Below, piece by piece: positions 60,217-64,000 of a stretch of DNA of 64,000 nucleotides. The position numbers were made by a program, and so were the translations under genes. The notes under the pieces were generated by a model. That model was not told the DNA's origin. It was given only the letters and a program-made list of their open reading frames with translations, and ran no database searches. This stretch comes from Rhodopseudomonas sp. GTDB taxonomy: Bacteria; Pseudomonadota; Alphaproteobacteria; Rhizobiales; Xanthobacteraceae. The DNA lies in assembly GCF_013377015.1 (NCBI RefSeq), contig NZ_JACABA010000001.1, positions 81,544 through 145,543 of the forward strand, given 5' to 3'. How positions within the stretch are numbered: position 1 is the first letter of the stretch; each line of letters opens with the position of its first letter.

Positions 60217-60950
60217 GCGCCGCCCCCCTGCTCGCCATCAAGGGCCTGCGCGCGTCCTACGGCAAGATCGAGGCGCTGAAGGGCGTCGATCTCGACATCA
60301 AGCCCGGCGAGATTGTGGCGCTGATCGGCGCCAACGGCGCCGGCAAGTCGACGCTGATGATGACGATCTTCGGCAAGCCCCGCGCCCGCGCAGGCTCAAT
60401 CGAATTCGACGGCACCGACATTACCGAGGTGCCGACGCATCAGATCGCCCGTTTGCGGATCGCGCAGGCCCCGGAGGGCCGCCGAATCTTCCCGCGGATG
60501 AGCGTGGCGGAAAACCTGCAGATGGGCGCCGACGCCACCGACAGCACCGAAGCCGAGCGCTCAACCAGTCTCGAGCGGGTGTTCAAGCTGTTTCCGCGGC
60601 TGCAGGAACGCCTCACGCAGCGCGGCGGTACATTGAGCGGCGGCGAGCAGCAGATGCTGGCAATCGGCCGCGCGCTGATGAGCCGGCCGCGCCTGTTGCT
60701 GCTCGACGAGCCGTCGCTCGGGCTGGCGCCACTGATCGCGCGGCAGATCTTCGAGGCGATCCGCACCCTCAACAAGCAGGACGGCCTCACCGTGCTGATC
60801 GTCGAGCAGAATGCCAACCACGCGCTGCGACTGGCCCATCGCGGCTATGTCATGGTCAACGGCTTGATCACGCTGAGTGGCAGCGGTAGCGAATTGCTGC
60901 AGCGCCCCGAAATCCGCTCCGCCTACCTCGAAGGTGGCCGCGGCGGCTGA
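60213..60950 (+). CDS. livF: Branched-chain amino acid ABC transporter ATPase LivF
   Basis: A 245-residue ATPase starting at a GTG that overlaps the livG stop by 4 bases. Walker A is IGANGAGKST, signature LSGGEQQMLAIGRALM, Walker B LLLLDEPSLGLAP. It is followed by an intergenic palindrome and the binding-protein gene on the same strand. Confidence 0.94.
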   Translation: MSAAPLLAIKGLRASYGKIEALKGVDLDIKPGEIVALIGANGAGKSTLMMTIFGKPRARAGSIEFDGTDITEVPTHQIARLRIAQAPEGRRIFPRMSVAENLQMGADATDSTEAERSTSLERVFKLFPRLQERLTQRGGTLSGGEQQMLAIGRALMSRPRLLLLDEPSLGLAPLIARQIFEAIRTLNKQDGLTVLIVEQNANHALRLAHRGYVMVNGLITLSGSGSELLQRPEIRSAYLEGGRGG

Positions 60951-61274
60951 TTCGATATCAGTCATTCCGGGGCGCGCGCCGCGACAGCGGCAAGCGAACC
61001 CGGAATCTCGCGCCACGCCGCAACGCCTCATTCGCCGCGAAATTCCGGGTTCGCCCGGCCTGCGGCCGTCCGCCCCGGAATGACGCCGACTGCGACGCGC
61101 GTCGTCGCCGATACCGCGCGACCGGCTGCGGCAAGATGCGGCAATCGGATGACAAGCTGCACGAAAATTGCCGATGACTTGGCCTGAAAATCAGCCGACA
61201 ATGGCGGCGAGCTTCGCGTTCGGACCTTCCGGGCGCGCGCTGACGTCTGGCAAGATCATCGCAAGGAAAGTTTC
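60951..61274. other. 324-base gap between livF and livK
   Basis: The first 130 bases are a long palindrome of the CATTCCGGGG type (60960-61085). The rest is non-coding, ending in the livK ribosome site AAGGAAA. A separate promoter for livK would fit here, but I cannot point to one. Confidence 0.5.
60960..61085. repeat. CATTCCGGGG-type intergenic palindrome, copy 4
   Basis: It begins GTCATTCCGGGGCGCG, contains GCGAACCCGGAATCTC facing AAATTCCGGGTTCGCC, and ends GCCCCGGAATGACG. It matches the copy at 52944-53053. Confidence 0.85.
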
Positions 61275-62393
61275 ATGACACCACTCAAGCTCCTCGGATT
61301 GGCCTTCGGAGCCTCGCTGGCGCTGTCGACGACGGCGCTGGCCCAAGACATCAAGGTCGCAGTCGCTGGCCCGATGACCGGCAGCGAATCCGCATTCGGC
61401 CGGCAGATGCAGAACGGCGCCGAACAGGCGGTGGCCGATCTCAACGCCGCCGGCGGCGTGCTCGGCAAGAAGCTGGCGCTGCAGACTGGAGACGACGCCT
61501 GCGATCCGAAGCAGGCGCGTTCGGTCGCCGAAAAGATCGCCAGCGACAAGGTCCCGTTCGTCGCCGGCCATTTCTGTTCGTCGTCGTCGATCCCGGCGTC
61601 GGAAGCCTATGCCGACGGCAACGTGCTGCAGATCACCCCGGCTTCGACCAACCCGCTGTTCACCGAGCGCAAGCTCTGGAACGTGCTGCGGGTGTGCGGC
61701 CGCGACGATCAGCAGGGTCTGGTCGCCGCTGACTACATCGTCAAGCATTTCAAGGGTAAGAACGTCGCCATCCTCAACGACAAGACCACCTACGGCAAGG
61801 GTCTCGCCGACGAAACCAAGAAGGCGCTGAACAAGGCCGGCTTCACCGAGAAGATGTTCGAGTCCTACAACAAGGGAGACAAGGACTTCAACTCGATCGT
61901 GTCGCGGCTGAAGCGCGACAACATCGATCTGGTCTATGTCGGCGGATATCATCAGGAAGCCGGCCTGATCCTGCGCCAGATGCGCGACCAGGGCCTCAAG
62001 ACCGTGCTGATGGCGGGCGACGCCATGAACGATAAGGAGTTCGCCTCGATCACCGGCCCGCTCGCCGAAGGCGCGCTGTTCACCTTCGGTCCAGATCCGC
62101 GCCTGAAGCCGACCGCCAAGGCGATCGTCGAGAAGTTCAAGGCCAAGAACATCGATCCGGAAGGCTACACGCTCTACACCTACGCCGCGTTCCAGGTCTG
62201 GTCGCAGGCGGTCGCCAAGGAGAAGTCGACCGATCCGAAGAAGGTGATCGCCGCGATCAAGGGCGGCACCTGGGACACCGTGCTCGGCAAATTGTCGTTC
62301 GACGCCAAGGGCGATATCAAGGTGATCGACTACGTCGTTTACAAGTGGGACGCAAAGGGCAACTACGCCCAGATCGACGCCAAGGCGATGTGA
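61275..62393 (+). CDS. livK: Branched-chain amino acid-type substrate-binding protein LivK
   Basis: A 372-residue periplasmic protein with signal peptide MTPLKLLGLAFGASLALSTT and cleavage near ALAQ. The mature part opens DIKVAVAGPMTGSESAFGRQ and has LNAAGGVLGKKLALQTGDDA and VGGYHQEAGLILRQMRDQGL, as in LivJ/LivK. AAGGAAA lies five bases before the ATG. It supplies the ligand to the LivHMGF complex and is followed by a strong terminator. Branched-chain amino acids are the default ligand; related systems also take amides and aromatic acids. Confidence 0.94.
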   Translation: MTPLKLLGLAFGASLALSTTALAQDIKVAVAGPMTGSESAFGRQMQNGAEQAVADLNAAGGVLGKKLALQTGDDACDPKQARSVAEKIASDKVPFVAGHFCSSSSIPASEAYADGNVLQITPASTNPLFTERKLWNVLRVCGRDDQQGLVAADYIVKHFKGKNVAILNDKTTYGKGLADETKKALNKAGFTEKMFESYNKGDKDFNSIVSRLKRDNIDLVYVGGYHQEAGLILRQMRDQGLKTVLMAGDAMNDKEFASITGPLAEGALFTFGPDPRLKPTAKAIVEKFKAKNIDPEGYTLYTYAAFQVWSQAVAKEKSTDPKKVIAAIKGGTWDTVLGKLSFDAKGDIKVIDYVVYKWDAKGNYAQIDAKAM

Positions 62394-62423
62394 GGCCGCT
62401 GGCTGAAGTATCATGAGTTTCAA

Positions 62424-62453
62424 ACGCCCCGGCTCGCCGGGGCGTCTTTTTTT
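62424..62453 (+). terminator. Rho-independent terminator after livK
   Basis: A 9-bp GC-rich stem, ACGCCCCGG with CCGGGGCGT around the loop CTCG, is followed by C and seven T. It starts 31 bases after the livK stop and ends the transporter transcript. Confidence 0.92.
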
Positions 62454-62499
62454 GCCGAGGCTTGGGAGCGAGGCACGCGCCGGGCAATACGCAGCTGCT

Positions 62500-62599
62500 G
62501 TCATCGCCCGCGAAAGCGGGCGACCCAGTATTCCGTAACGCGGATGATAGCTCGCATGCGCTCGGGAATACTGGGTCCTCCGCTTTCGCGGAGGATGAC
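62500..62599. repeat. GTCATCGCCCGCGAAAGCGGGCGAC-type intergenic palindrome
   Basis: A 100-base element: GTCATCGCCCGCGAAAGCGG with its partner ending CCGCTTTCGCGGAGGATGAC, and inner arms ACCCAGTATTCC and GGAATACTGGGT. It is a fifth distinct family of palindrome in this window and lies between the convergent livK and CcdA genes. Confidence 0.85.
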
Positions 62600-62674
62600 A
62601 GCTGAGAGCGGTCGAGCGCCCGCGGCAAAAAACGTTGAGCGGGGAGCACCGGGTGCACCCAAACTGGGACGCCG

Positions 62675-63409
62675 CTACCCGAAATTCGCCAGCGCGGGAA
62701 ACGTCTCCAGCAGCCAGATGCTGACATTGCTCACCGCGCCGGTGAGAAATCCTACTCCGGTCAGCACCATCAGGGCGCCCATCACGTGTTCAACAGTGGC
62801 AAGATGCCGCTTCATCCGCGCGAACACGCTGGAAAACTGCTCGATCATGAAGGCCGCCAGCAGGAACGGAATGCCGAGCCCGGCGGAATATACCGCGAGC
62901 AGGCCGGCGCCCTTGGCCACTGTCGCCTCGGCGGCGGCGACCGACAGGATCGCCGCAAGGATCGGACCGATGCACGGCGTCCAGCCGAACGCGAACGCCA
63001 GCCCCATCGCATAGGCGCCCCACAGGCCGACCGGCTTTGGAATCGGCAGCCGGCCTTCGCGCATCAGGATGCGGATCCGGGTCAATCCCAGGAAATGCAG
63101 GCCCATCAAAATGATGACGATGCCGGCGACGATCGAGAGCTGCGCCGACCAGGCCCGGATCAGGCTACCGACCAAGCTGGCGCTGGCGCCCAGCGCCACG
63201 AATACCGTCGAGAAGCCGAGCACGAACATCAAGGCCGAGATCATCACCGCGCGTTTGGAGACGGCATCGGGCTCGTCGGCGGCGACATGCTCGATGGTCG
63301 CGCCGGTCAGATAGATCAGGTATGGCGGCACCAGCGGCAGCACGCAGGGCGACAGGAAACTGACCAGGCCGGCGATCAGCGCAGCGGGGATCGAGACATC
63401 GTGAATCAT
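62675..63409 (-). CDS. ccdA: Cytochrome c biogenesis protein CcdA family
   Basis: A 244-residue membrane protein with about six spans, starting at the ATG at 63409. The two redox cysteines are Cys22 in FLSPCVLPLVPPYL and Cys146 in WTPCIGPIL, the CcdA/DsbD pattern. CcdA carries reducing equivalents across the membrane to thiol-disulfide proteins such as those that prepare apocytochrome c. It stands alone; no ccm genes are nearby. Confidence 0.9.
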   Translation of the reverse strand: MIHDVSIPAALIAGLVSFLSPCVLPLVPPYLIYLTGATIEHVAADEPDAVSKRAVMISALMFVLGFSTVFVALGASASLVGSLIRAWSAQLSIVAGIVIILMGLHFLGLTRIRILMREGRLPIPKPVGLWGAYAMGLAFAFGWTPCIGPILAAILSVAAAEATVAKGAGLLAVYSAGLGIPFLLAAFMIEQFSSVFARMKRHLATVEHVMGALMVLTGVGFLTGAVSNVSIWLLETFPALANFG

Positions 63410-63537
63410 GGCGCTAATTGCACCGCGCCAGCGCCCGGATGCAAGGCCCGGCGCATGGCCGCTCCGCACGTTGTGATGGCGCGTGACAACTTGACCGCCG
63501 TCGTGCCCTGCGATCAGCTGCGGCGCAACAGGACCGA

Positions 63538-64000
63538 ATGATGAAAAACCTTCTCACCGACATCGTAGGCGTCAGGGTCGGCCACGCCGACGACGCCGCA
63601 TTGGCATCCGGCGTCACCGCGATCCTGTTCGACCAGCCCGCGGTGGCCTCGATCGACGTCCGCGGCGGCGGCCCCGGAATTCGCGACGGCGCCCTGCTCG
63701 ATCCGGTCAACACCGTGGAGCGGATCGATGCGTTGACGCTGTCCGGCGGCTCGGCGTTCGGGCTCGATGCCGGCGGCGGCGCGCAGGCCTATCTTGCCAA
63801 ACAAGGCCGCGGTTTTGCGATCGGCGGCGTGACGATTCCAATCGTGCCCGGCGCCGTGGTGTTCGACATGATGAACGGCGGCGACAAGCAATGGGGCCGG
63901 TTCTCGCCCTATCGCGACCTCGGCTACGCCGCCGCGATCGCCGCCGGCGAAGACTTCGCGCTCGGCAGCGTCGGCGCCGGGTTCGGCGCCACCACGGCGA
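63538..64000 (+). CDS. P1-family peptidase (DmpA/S58-like), 5' part only
   Basis: The first 154 codons are present; the gene leaves the window on the right and the family is usually about 320-370 residues. It starts at one of two adjacent ATGs, with AGGA just upstream. Visible blocks are TDIVGVRVGHADDA, SIDVRGGGPGIRDGALLDP, ALTLSGGSAFGLDAGGGAQA and GGVTIPIVPGAVVFDM, which match the N-terminal part of the DmpA-type aminopeptidase family (peptidase family S58). The enzyme self-cleaves near a later serine that is not in this part. Confidence 0.88.
   Translation, partial: MMKNLLTDIVGVRVGHADDAALASGVTAILFDQPAVASIDVRGGGPGIRDGALLDPVNTVERIDALTLSGGSAFGLDAGGGAQAYLAKQGRGFAIGGVTIPIVPGAVVFDMMNGGDKQWGRFSPYRDLGYAAAIAAGEDFALGSVGAGFGATTA

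Noticed and set aside
7849..62599. Palindrome families as CRISPR arrays
   Set aside because: The elements are scattered single copies between genes, with no regular spacers and no cas genes.

Overview
The window is a 64 kb piece of a GC-rich alphaproteobacterial chromosome. It most resembles the Rhodopseudomonas/Bradyrhizobium group, and Rhodopseudomonas palustris or a close relative is the best guess. The main clues are a near-match, from memory, to the R. palustris palustrisredoxin reductase (38469-39698), the DUF6489, DUF4189 and BcsS families, and the mosaic of long intergenic palindromes typical of this group. Nothing looks like a phage, insertion sequence, plasmid or CRISPR locus, and no rRNA or tRNA gene was recognised.

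Layout. 1-1391: the start of paaA (phenylacetyl-CoA epoxidase subunit, cut by the window edge) diverges from a TetR regulator, with a palindromic operator between them. 1468-7823: an alpha/beta hydrolase, a DUF445 membrane protein, and a polyhydroxyalkanoate block (phasin; phaE-like, phaC and a GNAT gene overlapping by 4 nt), with a further hydrolase divergent from it. 7977-15108: a co-directional lipid block of DUF6489 protein, hydrolase, wax-ester/diacylglycerol acyltransferase, epoxide hydrolase and a self-sufficient P450-reductase fusion. 15227-22382: a D-amino-acid dehydrogenase-like flavoprotein diverging from a complete Dpp-type peptide ABC transporter. 22520-27678: a TetR-controlled RND efflux pair. 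27905-30388: a P450, a small secreted protein and a two-domain VOC protein.

30503-38363 holds the most unusual set. A three-gene operon (Glu/Leu/Val-type dehydrogenase, APH-fold kinase, enolase paralogue) is linked by 4-nt overlaps, diverges from a PfkB kinase, and lies next to a TRAP transporter. The enolase paralogue lacks an active-site histidine. 38469-47781: ferredoxin reductase, two lipid-linked sugar transferases, DUF72/DUF488 pair, BcsS, a decayed ABC-2 permease tail, DoxX with a LysR regulator, DUF2000 and DUF4189.

47943-55977: a TPR protein, then a molybdenum-hydroxylase locus on the minus strand: CoxG-like, [2Fe-2S] and FAD subunits, MoxR, VWA protein, a split XdhC and a fused molybdopterin-binding/nucleotidyltransferase protein. 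No gene for the large molybdenum-binding subunit is present. 56151-64000: a small membrane protein, a complete Liv-type amino-acid ABC transporter (livHMGF, livK) ending in a strong terminator, CcdA, and the start of a P1-family peptidase cut by the window edge.

Together the genes describe a metabolically versatile bacterium with storage polymers and neutral lipids, oxygenases, aromatic-acid catabolism and several uptake systems. All family names come from recalled motifs and context. No database search was run.
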